Assembly: GCA_934454145.1 (NCBI GenBank)
Contig: CAKSFT010000007.1
Location: 124,001 to 188,000, forward strand
Reading direction: 5' to 3'
DNA: 64,000 nucleotides
From: an uncultured Clostridia bacterium
Lineage (GTDB): Bacteria; Bacillota; Clostridia; UBA1381
Translations under genes and position numbers: made by a program
Notes under the pieces: generated by a model
What the model was told of the DNA's origin: nothing
The model's input: only the letters and a program-made list of their open reading frames with translations
The model's database searches: none
Shown here: positions 25,508 through 34,451 of the stretch, one piece after another
Numbering within the stretch: the first letter of the stretch is position 1
Layout: each line of letters begins with the position of its first letter

Positions 25508-26368
25508 ATGAAAAATGAAGCCATAAAAGTATCTGTTGTAAGCATTGCAGTGAATGTCGTGCTGTCCGCATTCAAATTTGCGGCAGGCATCATTGCGCGC
25601 TCGGGTGCAATGATTTCCGACGCCGTACACTCTTTTTCCGATGTGCTCAGCACCTTTGTGGTCATAGCCGGCGTGAAGATGGCGGGGAAGGCAAACGATG
25701 CCGAACACCCATACGGGCACGAACGCATGGAATGTGTCGCCGCGATAATTCTTTCGGTGATGCTCACGGCTGTCGGCCTGGGGATAGGCTACAGCGGCGT
25801 TATGCATATACTCTCCGGCAATTCCGCACTGAGCCCCCCGGGGGTGCTTGCGCTTGTCGCGGCCATCGTTTCCATAGGCGTCAAAGAATGGATGTACTGG
25901 TACACAAGGGCGGCGGCAAAGCGCCAAAATTCCGACGCGCTCATGGCAGACGCATGGCACCACAGGTCTGACGCGTTGTCCTCCGTCGGCAGCTTTGTCG
26001 GAATCGGCGGTGCAATCCTGGGCTATCCCGTGCTTGACGCCGTTGCAAGCGTTGTCATCTGTGCTTTTATCCTGAAAGCCGGGCTTGACATCTTCAAAGG
26101 CGCCGTAAACAAAATGGTGGACCGCGCATGCGACCCCGAAACAACAAAGAAAATCCGCGATATAATCCTCTCAGACAAAGAAATCATAACACTGGATTTG
26201 CTGAAAACACGAATGTTCGGCTCAAAAATTTTTGTTGACGTGGAATTCAGTCTTGACGGCGGCGTGACGCTCAGCTATGCGCACAGCGTTGCCGCACGGA
26301 TTCATGATAAAATCGAAAAAACATTCCCCGAAGTCAAGCACTGCATGGTGCATGTAAACCCAAAATAA
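25508..26368 (+). CDS. Cation diffusion facilitator (CDF) family metal exporter
   Basis: This 286-residue transporter has six membrane helices (roughly 1-210) and a C-terminal metallochaperone-like domain. Metal-site residues are in SDAVHSFSDVLST (helix II, Asp/His/Asp) and DAWHHRSDALSS (helix V). HPYGHERME is the family loop motif. CDF proteins export Zn, Co, Ni, Fe or Mn in exchange for protons. The upstream NiCo-like leader points to Co2+/Ni2+ as the regulating metal. ATG 25508 has AAGGAAGTG upstream. Confidence 0.92.
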   Translation: MKNEAIKVSVVSIAVNVVLSAFKFAAGIIARSGAMISDAVHSFSDVLSTFVVIAGVKMAGKANDAEHPYGHERMECVAAIILSVMLTAVGLGIGYSGVMHILSGNSALSPPGVLALVAAIVSIGVKEWMYWYTRAAAKRQNSDALMADAWHHRSDALSSVGSFVGIGGAILGYPVLDAVASVVICAFILKAGLDIFKGAVNKMVDRACDPETTKKIRDIILSDKEIITLDLLKTRMFGSKIFVDVEFSLDGGVTLSYAHSVAARIHDKIEKTFPEVKHCMVHVNPK

Positions 26369-26390
26369 GCAAAATTTTTTTTAAAAATGC

Positions 26391-26419
26391 TTGCAATCAA
26401 AAAAAAACTGTGGTATAAT
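26391..26419 (+). promoter_or_regulatory. SigA-type promoter of the pheST T-box leader
   Basis: TTGCAA, a 17-nt spacer and TATAAT lie directly ahead of the T-box leader, 20-50 nt after the CDF stop. Confidence 0.75.
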
Positions 26420-26424
26420 ACCTC

Positions 26425-26690
26425 TGTCAATATTAAAAGCTGTGATGAAATTCAGTAAGCTGCGTGTTCGCCAAAAGAGAGCAGGAGTCATCGGCTGTGA
26501 GCCCCTGCGGTAAGACCGTATGCCGAACCTTCGTTTCGGAGCTGTGCGGGTGAAGTTTTTATGTGTAGTCCGCATCGGACGCGCGCCGTTATGCGCACAA
26601 ATTGAGTGCCCCGCATGCCGGGGAAACCGGGTGGTACCGCGAATTTTATTCGTCCCTGTATTTTCAGGGGCGTTTTTTTTGTAAATAAAA
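26425..26690 (+). ncRNA. T-box leader (tRNA-Phe sensing) of pheST
   Basis: The invariant T-box sequence is present as GGGTGGTACCGCG (about 26630-26642), followed by the terminator CGTCCCTG-TATTTT-CAGGGGCG and eight T. The ~200-nt upstream region folds as stem I with AGAGAGC and GGTAAGACCG segments. A TTC at 26530-26532 (CCGAACCTTCG) is a candidate Phe specifier codon. Uncharged tRNA-Phe would stabilise the antiterminator and switch on pheST. Confidence 0.93.
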
Positions 26691-26726
26691 AAATACCCCT
26701 CACATAATATGAAAGGAAGGAAAAAC

Positions 26727-27746
26727 ATGAAAGAAAAGTTAAATCAAATCAAGGAAACTGTGGAAAAGCACCTGAGCGCCGCAAAAACCCCGGAAAATCT
26801 TGAAGAAATAAGAATCAAATATCTGGGCAAAAAAGGCGAGCTGACCTCTGTTTTGAAGGGCATGGGCAAGCTTTCCCCCGAGGAAAGACCCGTCATCGGC
26901 GCACTGGCAAACGAAATCCGCGATTTCCTGAGCAGCGAACTGGACACAAAAAAAGAAGAGCTTGAAAAAGCCCTGCAAAACCTTAAGCTGAAAAAAGAGG
27001 TCATCGATGTGACAATGCCGGGGAAAGCCCCCGAAATCGGCAAGCTCCACCCTCTGACCACCGTCATGAACGAGCTCAAAGACATATTCATCGGCATGGG
27101 CTATGAGATTGCGGAAGGCCCGGAGGTAGAATATGATTACTATAACTTTGAGGCGCTGAATATCCCCAAAAACCACCCGGCAAGAGATACACAGGACACA
27201 TTCTACATTGAGGACAACATTGTCCTGCGCACACAGACCTCGCCGATGCAGATAAGAGTCATGGAAAAACAAAAGCCGCCGATTAAGATAATCGCACCGG
27301 GACGAGTGTACAGAAGTGACGCGGTGGACGCGACGCACTCCCCGATATTCCACCAGATTGAAGGGCTTGTGGTTGACAAAGGCATCACCATGGCAGACCT
27401 TAAAGGTACCCTGGAAGAAGTCTTAAAGGCGCTCTACGGCGAAAAGACAAAGGTACGTTTCAGACCGCACCACTTCCCGTTTACAGAGCCTTCGGCAGAG
27501 GTTGACGTTTCCTGCTTTGTCTGCGGCGGAAAAGGCTGCAGCGTATGCAAGGGCGAAGGCTGGATAGAAATTCTGGGCTGCGGCATGGTTCACCCGAAGG
27601 TTCTGAAAAACTGCGGAATCGACCCCGAGGTTTATTCGGGCTTTGCCTTCGGCATAGGCCTCGAAAGAATTGCCATGGGCAGATATGACATCAACGACCT
27701 GAGATTGTTCTTTGAAAACGATTTGCGTTTCCTGAAACAATTTTAA
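26727..27746 (+). CDS. pheS: Phenylalanyl-tRNA synthetase alpha subunit
   Basis: This 339-residue catalytic subunit activates Phe and attaches it to tRNA-Phe as an (alpha-beta)2 enzyme with PheT. It has an N-terminal coiled coil (~1-85), then class II motif 2 (PGRVYRSDAVDATHSPIFHQ) and motif 3 (FAFGIGLERIAMGRY). A CVCGGKGCSVCKGEGW-type Cys-rich insert (FVCGGKGCSVCKGEG) lies before motif 3, normal for many PheS. ATG 26727 has GGAAGG upstream. Confidence 0.96.
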   Translation: MKEKLNQIKETVEKHLSAAKTPENLEEIRIKYLGKKGELTSVLKGMGKLSPEERPVIGALANEIRDFLSSELDTKKEELEKALQNLKLKKEVIDVTMPGKAPEIGKLHPLTTVMNELKDIFIGMGYEIAEGPEVEYDYYNFEALNIPKNHPARDTQDTFYIEDNIVLRTQTSPMQIRVMEKQKPPIKIIAPGRVYRSDAVDATHSPIFHQIEGLVVDKGITMADLKGTLEEVLKALYGEKTKVRFRPHHFPFTEPSAEVDVSCFVCGGKGCSVCKGEGWIEILGCGMVHPKVLKNCGIDPEVYSGFAFGIGLERIAMGRYDINDLRLFFENDLRFLKQF

Positions 27747-27780
27747 TTATGGTCACAAATCAAGAAAGGAATGATATAGA

Positions 27781-30165
27781 ATGAAAGTCCCAATGAGTTG
27801 GTTCAATGATTATACCGATATTTCGGGAATATCCCCAAAAGAATATGCCCATGCGCTGACAATGACAGGTTCTAAGGTTGAGGGCGTGGAAAATATGGGC
27901 AAGGACATAGAAAAAGTCGTAACAGGCAAGGTTTTGACCTGCGAAATGCACCCCGACAGCGACCATCTGCACGTCTGCACAGTTGACGCCGGGACGGGCG
28001 AAACCTTGCAGATTGTCTGCGGTGCGCCAAACGTAAAGGCAGGGATTATTGTCCCCGTTGCCTTAAACGGCTCCAAGCTCCCCGGCGGCGTCACAATCAA
28101 AAAAGGCAAGCTGCGCGGAGTGGAATCCAACGGCATGCTCTGTTCTCACGAAGAACTCGGCATGACCGACGCCGACCTGGGCTATATCCCGGAATACGGC
28201 ATACTTATCCTCCCCGACGACACACCTGTCGGCATGGATATAAAGGACTATTTCGGCATAAACGAAGATGTTGTGGAATTTGAAATCACTTCAAACCGCC
28301 CTGACTGTTTCAGCGTCATCGGGCTGGCAAGAGAAACTGCGGTCACCTTCAAAAAACCGTTTAATGTGCCGAAGCCCGTATACACCTCAAATCCCGAGGA
28401 CATCAATGATTTTCTCTCGGTTGAAGTCAAAAACCCCGACAAGTGTATGCGATATTCCGCAAAAATGATTAAAAATGTAAAAATCGGCCCGTCGCCAAAA
28501 TGGCTTGTTTCGCGCCTTAAGGCATGCGGAATACGTTCTATAAATAATATTGTAGACATAACAAACTATATCCTGTTGGAATACGGCCAGCCGATGCATG
28601 CCTTTGACCTGCGTGACTTGTCGGGGAACAAAATTATCGTGAGGAATGCCGCCGAAGACGAAGTTATAAAAACCCTTGATGAACAGGACAGGACACTCAA
28701 CCACAACGACCTGGTGATTGCCGACGGCGAAAAGGCAGTTGCGATAGCCGGCGTTATGGGCGGATTCAACTCGGAAGTCAAGCCTGACACAACCACGGTT
28801 GTATTCGAATCGGCAACCTTTGACGCGGCAAGCGTCCGCCTCACGGCGCAAAAGGTCGGGCTGAGGACCGAAGCATCATCAAGATATGAAAAAGGACTGG
28901 ACGTGCTCAACACAATTCCGGCAGTGGACAGGGCGTGTCAGCTTGTCCAAGAGCTGGGCTGCGGCGAAGTTGTCGGCGGAACCATAGACATCATCGGCAA
29001 GCCTTATCAAAAGCGTGTGCATGTTTTGCGCCCCGACAAGATAAACGCATTCCTGGGGACAGACATCAGCACAGACAAAATGATTGAATATCTGACCGCG
29101 CTGGAATTTGAAACAGACCGCGAAAACATGACGGTCACCTCGCCTTCCTTCCGCCCCGACATCGAAAGCGAAGCGGACATAGCGGAAGAAATCGCAAGGA
29201 TTTACGGATATGACAAAATCCCCGTATCGCTCATGGCGGGCGACGCATGCCGCGGCGGTAAAACCCCTCTGCAACAGACGCGCGACACCATAAGCAAGCT
29301 GCTCACCGCACAGGGCATGTACGAAATTTATACCTATACCTTTACCGGGCCGTTTGTTTATGACAAGCTTAACCTCCCCAAAGAGCATGCTTTGCGAAAC
29401 AGCGTAAAAATCAGCAATCCTTTCGGCGACGACACATCGCTTATGCGCACAACCTCTGTCGGCTCCATGCTTGACACACTTTCTTACAACTTCAACAGAC
29501 GCGCAGAAAGCGCAAAGCTTTTTGAAATTGCAAAAGTGTTTATCCCGACAAAGCCGGGCGAGCTCCCCGACGAGCCGGAAATCGTCACGATAGGAATGTA
29601 CGGCAATGCCGACTTCTTTGACCTGAAGGGTGCATGTGAAGTCCTTTTTGACACACTCAACATCAAAGATGTTGTCTATGCACCGGTGACCGACAACCCG
29701 ATATATCACCCCGGCAGATGCGCCTCTGTCACGATAAACGGCAAACAGGCAGGCACAATCGGCGAAATCCACCCCGATGTTGCCAAAAAATTCGGCATTG
29801 GGACAAGGTGCTATGTGGCGGAAATCAGCCTGAAGGCGATGTTTGAGGCGATGGACGACAATATCAAGTTCACTCCGCTCCCCAAATTCCCGGCTGTCAC
29901 ACGTGACATTGCGATGCTGGTCGACAAAACGGTTGCGGCGGCAGACATCGAAAACATTATCAAAAAGGCGTCCGGCAAGCTTCTGGACAGCATAAAGCTG
30001 TTTGACGTATACGAAGGCTCTCAAATCCCCGAGGGCAAGAAGAGCGTTGCATATGCAATTTCCTTCAGGGCGGCAGACAGAAACCTCACAAATGAAGAAA
30101 TAAATGTTGTATTTGACAAAATCACAGACAAACTCCGCACAGGTGTGAACGCGGAACTGAGATAA
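27781..30165 (+). CDS. pheT: Phenylalanyl-tRNA synthetase beta subunit
   Basis: This 794-residue subunit has the standard order: tRNA-binding OB fold (~40-150; HPDSDHLHVCTVD), B3/B4 editing domain (~210-385; RLTAQKVGLRTEASSRYEKG), B5 domain (~400-475), a catalytic-like core (~490-680) and the C-terminal anticodon-binding FDX-ACB domain (~700-794; FPAVTRDIAMLVDK). It follows pheS by 34 nt and is expressed under the same T-box. Confidence 0.96.
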   Translation: MKVPMSWFNDYTDISGISPKEYAHALTMTGSKVEGVENMGKDIEKVVTGKVLTCEMHPDSDHLHVCTVDAGTGETLQIVCGAPNVKAGIIVPVALNGSKLPGGVTIKKGKLRGVESNGMLCSHEELGMTDADLGYIPEYGILILPDDTPVGMDIKDYFGINEDVVEFEITSNRPDCFSVIGLARETAVTFKKPFNVPKPVYTSNPEDINDFLSVEVKNPDKCMRYSAKMIKNVKIGPSPKWLVSRLKACGIRSINNIVDITNYILLEYGQPMHAFDLRDLSGNKIIVRNAAEDEVIKTLDEQDRTLNHNDLVIADGEKAVAIAGVMGGFNSEVKPDTTTVVFESATFDAASVRLTAQKVGLRTEASSRYEKGLDVLNTIPAVDRACQLVQELGCGEVVGGTIDIIGKPYQKRVHVLRPDKINAFLGTDISTDKMIEYLTALEFETDRENMTVTSPSFRPDIESEADIAEEIARIYGYDKIPVSLMAGDACRGGKTPLQQTRDTISKLLTAQGMYEIYTYTFTGPFVYDKLNLPKEHALRNSVKISNPFGDDTSLMRTTSVGSMLDTLSYNFNRRAESAKLFEIAKVFIPTKPGELPDEPEIVTIGMYGNADFFDLKGACEVLFDTLNIKDVVYAPVTDNPIYHPGRCASVTINGKQAGTIGEIHPDVAKKFGIGTRCYVAEISLKAMFEAMDDNIKFTPLPKFPAVTRDIAMLVDKTVAAADIENIIKKASGKLLDSIKLFDVYEGSQIPEGKKSVAYAISFRAADRNLTNEEINVVFDKITDKLRTGVNAELR

Positions 30166-30170
30166 AAAGC

Positions 30171-30214
30171 AGGGGCTTTAAAAAAATCAATTGATTTTTT
30201 TAAAGCCTCTTTTA
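30171..30214. terminator. Terminator after pheT (bidirectional)
   Basis: A 20-bp stem joins 30171-30190 and 30191-30210 at the centre ATCAATTGAT, with one wobble. T-rich sequence follows in both directions. Confidence 0.85.
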
Positions 30215-30336
30215 CTTTTTGTGTTCATAAATTTTTCATTGCTGCGGTTCCAGCTGTCTTTTCTCCATTTTGCCGCCTTGCCCGGCAAGAGATGCAAAGC
30301 CATCTCACCCAAAAAAATAAGCACCCATTTACTCAT
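30187..30336 (-). CDS. Possible small protein of unknown function
   Basis: This is a 49-residue ORF (start MSKWVLIFLGEMALHLLPGK, then a Lys/Arg-rich tail) opposite in strand to its neighbours. A minus-strand promoter-like pair, TTGACG and TACTAT with 17-nt spacing, stands about 80 nt upstream (near 30410-30440), and its stop lies in the pheT terminator stem, which would also end its transcript. The ribosome-binding site is weak. It could be a small membrane-associated protein, a leader RNA, or chance. I do not recognise the sequence. Confidence 0.3.
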   Translation of the reverse strand: MSKWVLIFLGEMALHLLPGKAAKWRKDSWNRSNEKFMNTKSKRGFKKIN

Positions 30337-30527
30337 CTTCAAAGACCTAACGATGCGTAATGAATGCTCTAAGCATCTCTGCCCGGTGGCAGTATTATTT
30401 TTTCTATATAGTACCATTATATTCCCAAAACGTCAAGACAAATTTTTTTAAACAAGCATAAATCATGCATTATCCGCCAAAAATTATTCATTTTATAGTT
30501 ATATTCGCCAAATTCCGAAATTTACTA

Positions 30528-30556
30528 TTGATTATCTTTCAAAATGATACTATAAT
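30528..30556 (+). promoter_or_regulatory. SigA-type promoter of the flippase gene
   Basis: TTGATT, a 17-nt spacer and TATAAT are located 50 nt before the start codon at 30606. Confidence 0.75.
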
Positions 30557-30605
30557 TAAAAAGATAGTGCAAATGTTCTGATTTTTGAAGGGAGTCGGTT
30601 TACAT

Positions 30606-32285
30606 ATGAATAAAACAGAAAAAAAACATTCATTTATGGTGAATGTAATGATAATCTTGTTTTCACAGATTGCCGTCAAGGTTTTGGGAATGGTCTACAG
30701 AATGGTTATCACCAACATCAGCGGCTTTGGTGACCAGGGAAACGGCTATTACAACGCCGGATTCCAGGTGTACACACTGCTTTTGGCGATATCCTCTGTC
30801 GGGATTCCAAATGCAATCTCTAAAATGACTTCGGCGCGCTATGCCCTGGGCGACTACAAGGGCGCATACAAAATATTCCGCTCTGCCCTGCTTCTTTTCG
30901 GGATTATCGGCATTGCCTGTTCGGCGCTTTTGTTCTTCACCTCCGGCATCATTGCGGAATATGTCATCAAAATGGAACGGGCAAAATACGTCCTCATGGC
31001 GCTTTCCCCTTCGATATTCTTTGTTTGCATATCCTCTGTCATAAGGGGTTATTTCACAGGCATGAGCAACATGCAGGCGACAAGCAGCTCGCAGGTTCTG
31101 GAACAGATTTTTAAATGCGTGCTGACCGTCGCAATTGTTTATATAATGGCACAGCTGGTTCTCTTCCCGAACGATGCGGACCTCAATTCCGCAATGATGG
31201 CGGCGGGGGCAAACTTTGCAACCTCCCTTGCCACGGTCATGAGCTGTCTTTATCTGATTATATTCTACAACCGCAGAAAACGCGGCATAAAAAATCAGCT
31301 TGCAGAATCAACGGGAGAAACGCTCACCATGCCCCTCAAAAAAATGTTTATCAGTATTCTGCTGATATCAATTCCGATTTCCCTCGGCTCGATTATATCC
31401 GCAATCAACAGGATTGTCGACACCGCAACCATCACCAGGGGGATAGAAATCGCCTTCCGAAACGGCATAAACGCTTACGGCAATGTTGTCGCAAACCCGA
31501 CCTTGCAACAGCTCAACAAAGAGGCTGTGCGCCTTTCGGGCATACTTTCCAAAAGCGACACTCTCTTAAACCTCCCTATCGCCATGAACATCGCCTTTGC
31601 GACCGTGCTTGTGCCTTCGATTTCGGGCGCGCTTGCCGTCGGTGACAAAAAAGCCGCCTCAAAGCATGTTTCATATTCGCTTTTGATATCAATTCTTCTG
31701 ATACTTCCGTGTGCCGTGGGATATGTCGTGCTTGCAAAACCGATTTACAGACTTATATACCCCAATGCAAGCTATGGCTATGACCTGCTTCAATTAAGCT
31801 CTATAGCCTTGATATTCATTGCCCTGAACCAAACGATATCCGGTTCTCTGCAGGGGCTCGGCAAAGTATATGCGCCGGCGACCGGGCTTTTGATGGGCTG
31901 TGTCGCAAAGTTTATACTGAATGTTATTCTCATACGTCAGCCGTCAATCAACATTTACGGCGCACCGATAAGCTCAATTGTGTGCCAGGTGATATCCTTC
32001 ACCTATGGCTTCAGCGTGCTGTGCCGCAACATGTCTGTCAGGCTGGGGTTTGTAAAATATATCTTAAAGCCCGTTGTATGCGCCGCGGCAATGGGCGTCG
32101 CCGCGTGGGGGATTTATGCCGGGTGCATGCATGTCATCGGCAGCAATCTCACTTCCGTCGGGGTTTCGGTTGTCGGTGCGGCGATTATATATTTTGTGCT
32201 TGTGGCACTGCTGGGGATTTTGAATGAAGAGGAAATCCTTATGCTCCCCATGGGAAACAAAATCCTGAAGCTTGTCAGAAGATAG
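30606..32285 (+). CDS. SpoVB/MurJ-like polysaccharide or lipid II flippase (MVF family)
   Basis: This 559-residue integral membrane protein has ~14 helices in the MOP-superfamily arrangement. Family features include GFGDQGNGYYNAGFQVYTLLLAISSVGIPNAISKM (split here: YYNAGFQVYTLLLAISSVG, then IPNAISKM) and the central YPNASYGYDLLQLSSIALIF. Relatives flip lipid-linked cell-wall precursors (MurJ) or act in spore cortex synthesis (SpoVB). The sporulation-rich neighbourhood slightly favours SpoVB, but paralogues are hard to separate by eye. GAAGGGAG is upstream of ATG 30606. Confidence 0.85.
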   Translation: MNKTEKKHSFMVNVMIILFSQIAVKVLGMVYRMVITNISGFGDQGNGYYNAGFQVYTLLLAISSVGIPNAISKMTSARYALGDYKGAYKIFRSALLLFGIIGIACSALLFFTSGIIAEYVIKMERAKYVLMALSPSIFFVCISSVIRGYFTGMSNMQATSSSQVLEQIFKCVLTVAIVYIMAQLVLFPNDADLNSAMMAAGANFATSLATVMSCLYLIIFYNRRKRGIKNQLAESTGETLTMPLKKMFISILLISIPISLGSIISAINRIVDTATITRGIEIAFRNGINAYGNVVANPTLQQLNKEAVRLSGILSKSDTLLNLPIAMNIAFATVLVPSISGALAVGDKKAASKHVSYSLLISILLILPCAVGYVVLAKPIYRLIYPNASYGYDLLQLSSIALIFIALNQTISGSLQGLGKVYAPATGLLMGCVAKFILNVILIRQPSINIYGAPISSIVCQVISFTYGFSVLCRNMSVRLGFVKYILKPVVCAAAMGVAAWGIYAGCMHVIGSNLTSVGVSVVGAAIIYFVLVALLGILNEEEILMLPMGNKILKLVRR

Positions 32286-32374
32286 CATATGTTGTATAAA
32301 TAAATTGCGCACATACCATATTTTGTATAAGGGTTTCTTTTCCAAAATTTTTAAAAAAAAATTCAGAAAAAGTA

Positions 32375-32403
32375 TTGACAAACGGTCAATATTCTGCTAT
32401 AAT
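32375..32403 (+). promoter_or_regulatory. Consensus promoter of the tRNA cluster
   Basis: TTGACA, a 17-nt spacer and TATAAT form a perfect consensus, ending 30 nt before the first tRNA. Confidence 0.88.
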
Positions 32404-32433
32404 TATTTTCGTTGTCACGGGAATTTGTTCCAC

Positions 32434-32509
32434 GGGAGTTTAGCTCAGCTGGGAGAGCGTCTGCCTTACAAGCAGGATGTCACAGGTTCGAGCCCTGTAA
32501 CTCCCACCA
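32434..32509 (+). tRNA. tRNA-Val (anticodon TAC)
   Basis: Acceptor GGGAGTT pairs with AACTCCC. The anticodon loop CTTACAA reads TAC, the T-loop is GGTTCGAGCC, and CCA is encoded. Confidence 0.97.
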
Positions 32510-32524
32510 CAAATTCCCTTGTAT

Positions 32525-32601
32525 GGCCCGGTAGTTCAGTTGGTTAGAACGCTAGCCTGTCACGCTAGAGGTCGTGGGTTCGAGCCCCATCCGGGTCGCC
32601 A
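32525..32601 (+). tRNA. tRNA-Asp (anticodon GTC)
   Basis: Acceptor GGCCCGG pairs with CCGGGTC. The anticodon arm is GCTAGCCTGTCACGCTAG with GTC, and CCA is encoded. Confidence 0.97.
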
Positions 32602-32628
32602 GCTTTTTTTACACAAGAAAAGCAAGAT

Positions 32629-32704
32629 GCCTTTGTAGCTCAGTCGGTAGAGCAAGGGACTGAAAATCCCTGTGTCGGCGGTTCGATTCCACCCGAAGGC
32701 ACCA
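32629..32704 (+). tRNA. tRNA-Phe (anticodon GAA)
   Basis: Acceptor GCCTTTG pairs with CGAAGGC. The anticodon arm GGGACTGAAAATCCC carries GAA, and CCA is encoded. This is the kind of tRNA sensed by the pheST T-box upstream. Confidence 0.97.
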
Positions 32705-32707
32705 TTT

Positions 32708-32782
32708 GCGGGAGTGGCTCAGTGGTAGAGCGTCACCTTGCCAAGGTGAACGTCGCGAGTTCGAATCTCGTCTTCCGCTCCA
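32708..32782 (+). tRNA. tRNA-Gly (anticodon GCC)
   Basis: Acceptor GCGGGAG pairs with CTTCCGC. The anticodon arm CACCTTGCCAAGGTG carries GCC, and CCA is encoded. Confidence 0.97.
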
Positions 32783-32788
32783 TAAAAA

Positions 32789-32823
32789 AACAAAAGACGC
32801 TTGGTATTTCAGCGTCTTTTGTT
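32789..32823 (+). terminator. Terminator after tRNA-Gly
   Basis: AACAAAAGACGCT pairs perfectly with AGCGTCTTTTGTT around a 9-nt loop. It separates the first four tRNAs from tRNA-Cys. Confidence 0.75.
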
Positions 32824-32831
32824 TCATAAAC

Positions 32832-32906
<75 letters not shown>

Positions 32907-32942
32907 AAAATCGACAAGTACGATTAGTGCTTGTCGATTTTC
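32907..32942 (+). terminator. Terminator after tRNA-Cys
   Basis: AAATCGACAAG pairs with CTTGTCGATTT around a 12-nt loop, with T-rich 3' end. Confidence 0.75.
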
Positions 32943-33110
32943 CTTATTACTTCTTCACTATTCACTCTTCACTAAAGTTTGTCGATTTTTGGAAAGTAAT
33001 AGGTAATAGTGAAAAGTGAGAAAATTATCTATCAGCCCATTGTTTTAATTGACAATGTATGATATAATTATTGCAACAATACATTCGAATTTAAGGATGG
33101 CACATATACT

Positions 33111-33386
33111 ATGAAACAAATTTTTTTCAATAATTTTGTTATTTTTGTTATTCCGTTTCTTGTTGGCATACTTGCTCGCTTTTTATTCCGCAAATATTGC
33201 AAAGCGTGGCTGGTTACTGCTATTTCTATCGCTTTGACTGTTGTGGCATTTGTTGTTGAGAAAACCGTAAATTCATATGGTAGTGAAAGATATGCACTTT
33301 CACTTGCAATGGCTGTATCTGTGTTTGTAGGTTCATTGTTAATGGGGATAATTTTAAGAATTATAAATCAAAAAAGCTGCAAATAA
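33111..33386 (+). CDS. Small hypothetical membrane protein
   Basis: This 91-residue protein has three predicted membrane helices (~6-26, 33-52, 63-85) and a basic C-terminus (RIINQKSCK). I do not recognise the family. It is much richer in A/T than the genes around it, has a TATAAT (33061-33066) with TTGTTT 17 nt upstream, and is followed by a terminator. It lies between the tRNA array and a dead relaxase fragment, which suggests it arrived with a mobile element. Confidence 0.6.
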   Translation: MKQIFFNNFVIFVIPFLVGILARFLFRKYCKAWLVTAISIALTVVAFVVEKTVNSYGSERYALSLAMAVSVFVGSLLMGIILRIINQKSCK

Positions 33387-33428
33387 TATTTGCTTTATCA
33401 CCAAATAAAAATTTAATATTACCATTCA

Positions 33429-33457
33429 GAGCAACTATAAACGGTTGCTCTTTTTTG
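33429..33457 (+). terminator. Terminator after the small membrane protein
   Basis: GAGCAAC pairs with GTTGCTC around an 8-nt loop, followed by six T. Confidence 0.75.
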
Positions 33458-33479
33458 TTGCCCAAAAAGAGGTTTTATT

Positions 33480-33581
33480 CTCGCTATTTATCATTGCAGT
33501 ATAAAAAATATCAGCGGAGGCAAATCAGCCGTTGCAGCCACCGCATACAGAAGCGGTAAAAGATATTTTCAGCGTACTTGA
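33480..33581 (+). pseudogene. Remnant of a MobA/MobL-family relaxase (N-terminus only)
   Basis: In one frame this stretch reads LAIYHCSIKNISGGKSAVA then ATAYRSGKRYFQRT and a stop at 33579. AIYHCSIK...GKSAVAA.AYRSG is the characteristic N-terminus of MobA/MobL conjugative relaxases. The expected start Met is replaced by CTC, and the remaining several hundred residues are absent. It is therefore a decayed piece of an integrated mobilisable element next to a tRNA cluster. Confidence 0.75.
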
Positions 33582-33651
33582 TATTTTGCGTGCAAAAAAT
33601 AAAACCTCATTTTTGAGCGAAGTAATGGTATTAAAACCGCAAATCCATTAT

Positions 33652-34290
33652 TTACATACAAAATACATGCTTGCCTATTTGCTTTATAATGGGCCGTGAC
33701 CTTATCCACGAATTTGTCGCGGTCGACGGGTTGTAATAATATATGGCGCCGCCTGTCGGGTCCCAGCCGTTCAGGGCGTCGCGCGCGGCACTGTAGCAAG
33801 ACGTGCCGGGCGTGACATTTATCTGCCCGTCCGACACGGCGGTGAAGGCGCCGCTCTGATACACCACGCCCGAAATGGTGCTCGGGAAAGACGCGTGCTT
33901 GACACGGTTCAGCACCACCGCGGCAATCGCCACTTGTCCTTCATACTTTTCCCCTCTTGCCTCACCGCTTATCACCCGCGCCAAAAGGTTCACATTTGAA
34001 TTGTATGAAGACGCGGAGCCGGTCGGCAAACCGATTTTGGCAAGCGTCGCAGGTCCTGCTATGCCGTCGGCGGTGAGGCCGTGCTTTTTCTGGAACTTCT
34101 TCACAGCCGCCTCGGTCTTTGCGCCATAAATCCCGTCTGCCGTCCCGCTTAAGTATCCCCACTTTATCAGCCTGGTCTGGATATTCCTCACCTCTGTCCC
34201 CGTCGAGCCCCGCTTTGACAGGGCAAGAATTTCCGACGGCGTCATCAAAAACGTCACAACAACCATAATCAACGCAACAATTTTTTTCAT
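33652..34290 (-). CDS. SleB-like cell wall hydrolase with peptidoglycan-binding domain
   Basis: This 212-residue exported protein has a signal peptide (residues 1-27), a peptidoglycan-binding repeat (~30-85: RGSTGTEVRNIQTRLIKWGYL and FQKKHGLTADG), and a C-terminal SleB/CwlJ hydrolase domain (~100-212: ISGEARGEKYEGQVAIAAVV with the catalytic Glu, VLNRVKH, WDPTGGAIYYYNP). Such enzymes are lytic transglycosylases acting on spore cortex or cell wall. AAAGGA precedes ATG 34290. A second SleB-type gene at 37898 lacks the binding domain. Confidence 0.92.
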   Translation of the reverse strand: MKKIVALIMVVVTFLMTPSEILALSKRGSTGTEVRNIQTRLIKWGYLSGTADGIYGAKTEAAVKKFQKKHGLTADGIAGPATLAKIGLPTGSASSYNSNVNLLARVISGEARGEKYEGQVAIAAVVLNRVKHASFPSTISGVVYQSGAFTAVSDGQINVTPGTSCYSAARDALNGWDPTGGAIYYYNPSTATNSWIRSRPIIKQIGKHVFCM

Positions 34291-34320
34291 AGCACAAAAA
34301 ATCCTTTCAGTAAATAAATC

Positions 34321-34354
34321 AGGTAATCGTAAAATGCAAATTTTGCAGCTACCC
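34321..34354 (-). repeat. Short palindromic repeat S4, upstream of the sleB-like gene
   Basis: A 34-bp inverted repeat (AGGTAATCGTAAAATGC with GCAAATTTTGCAGCTACCCC) ends 30 nt before the sleB-like start codon. The flanks share TAAATAA at matching positions (GTAAATAAATC before, ATAAATAATAT after), a possible worn target duplication. Confidence 0.75.
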
Positions 34355-34451
34355 CATAAATAATATATAAAGGGCTTTGTAAAAAACATATATTTTGCGG
34401 CAGCCCCTTACATACCATAGTTATTTCTATTATTTACCTGAAAGGTTTATT

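Noticed and set aside
28879..30024. 381-codon minus-strand frame inside pheT
   Set aside because: It is entirely antisense to pheT and has no recognisable protein features.
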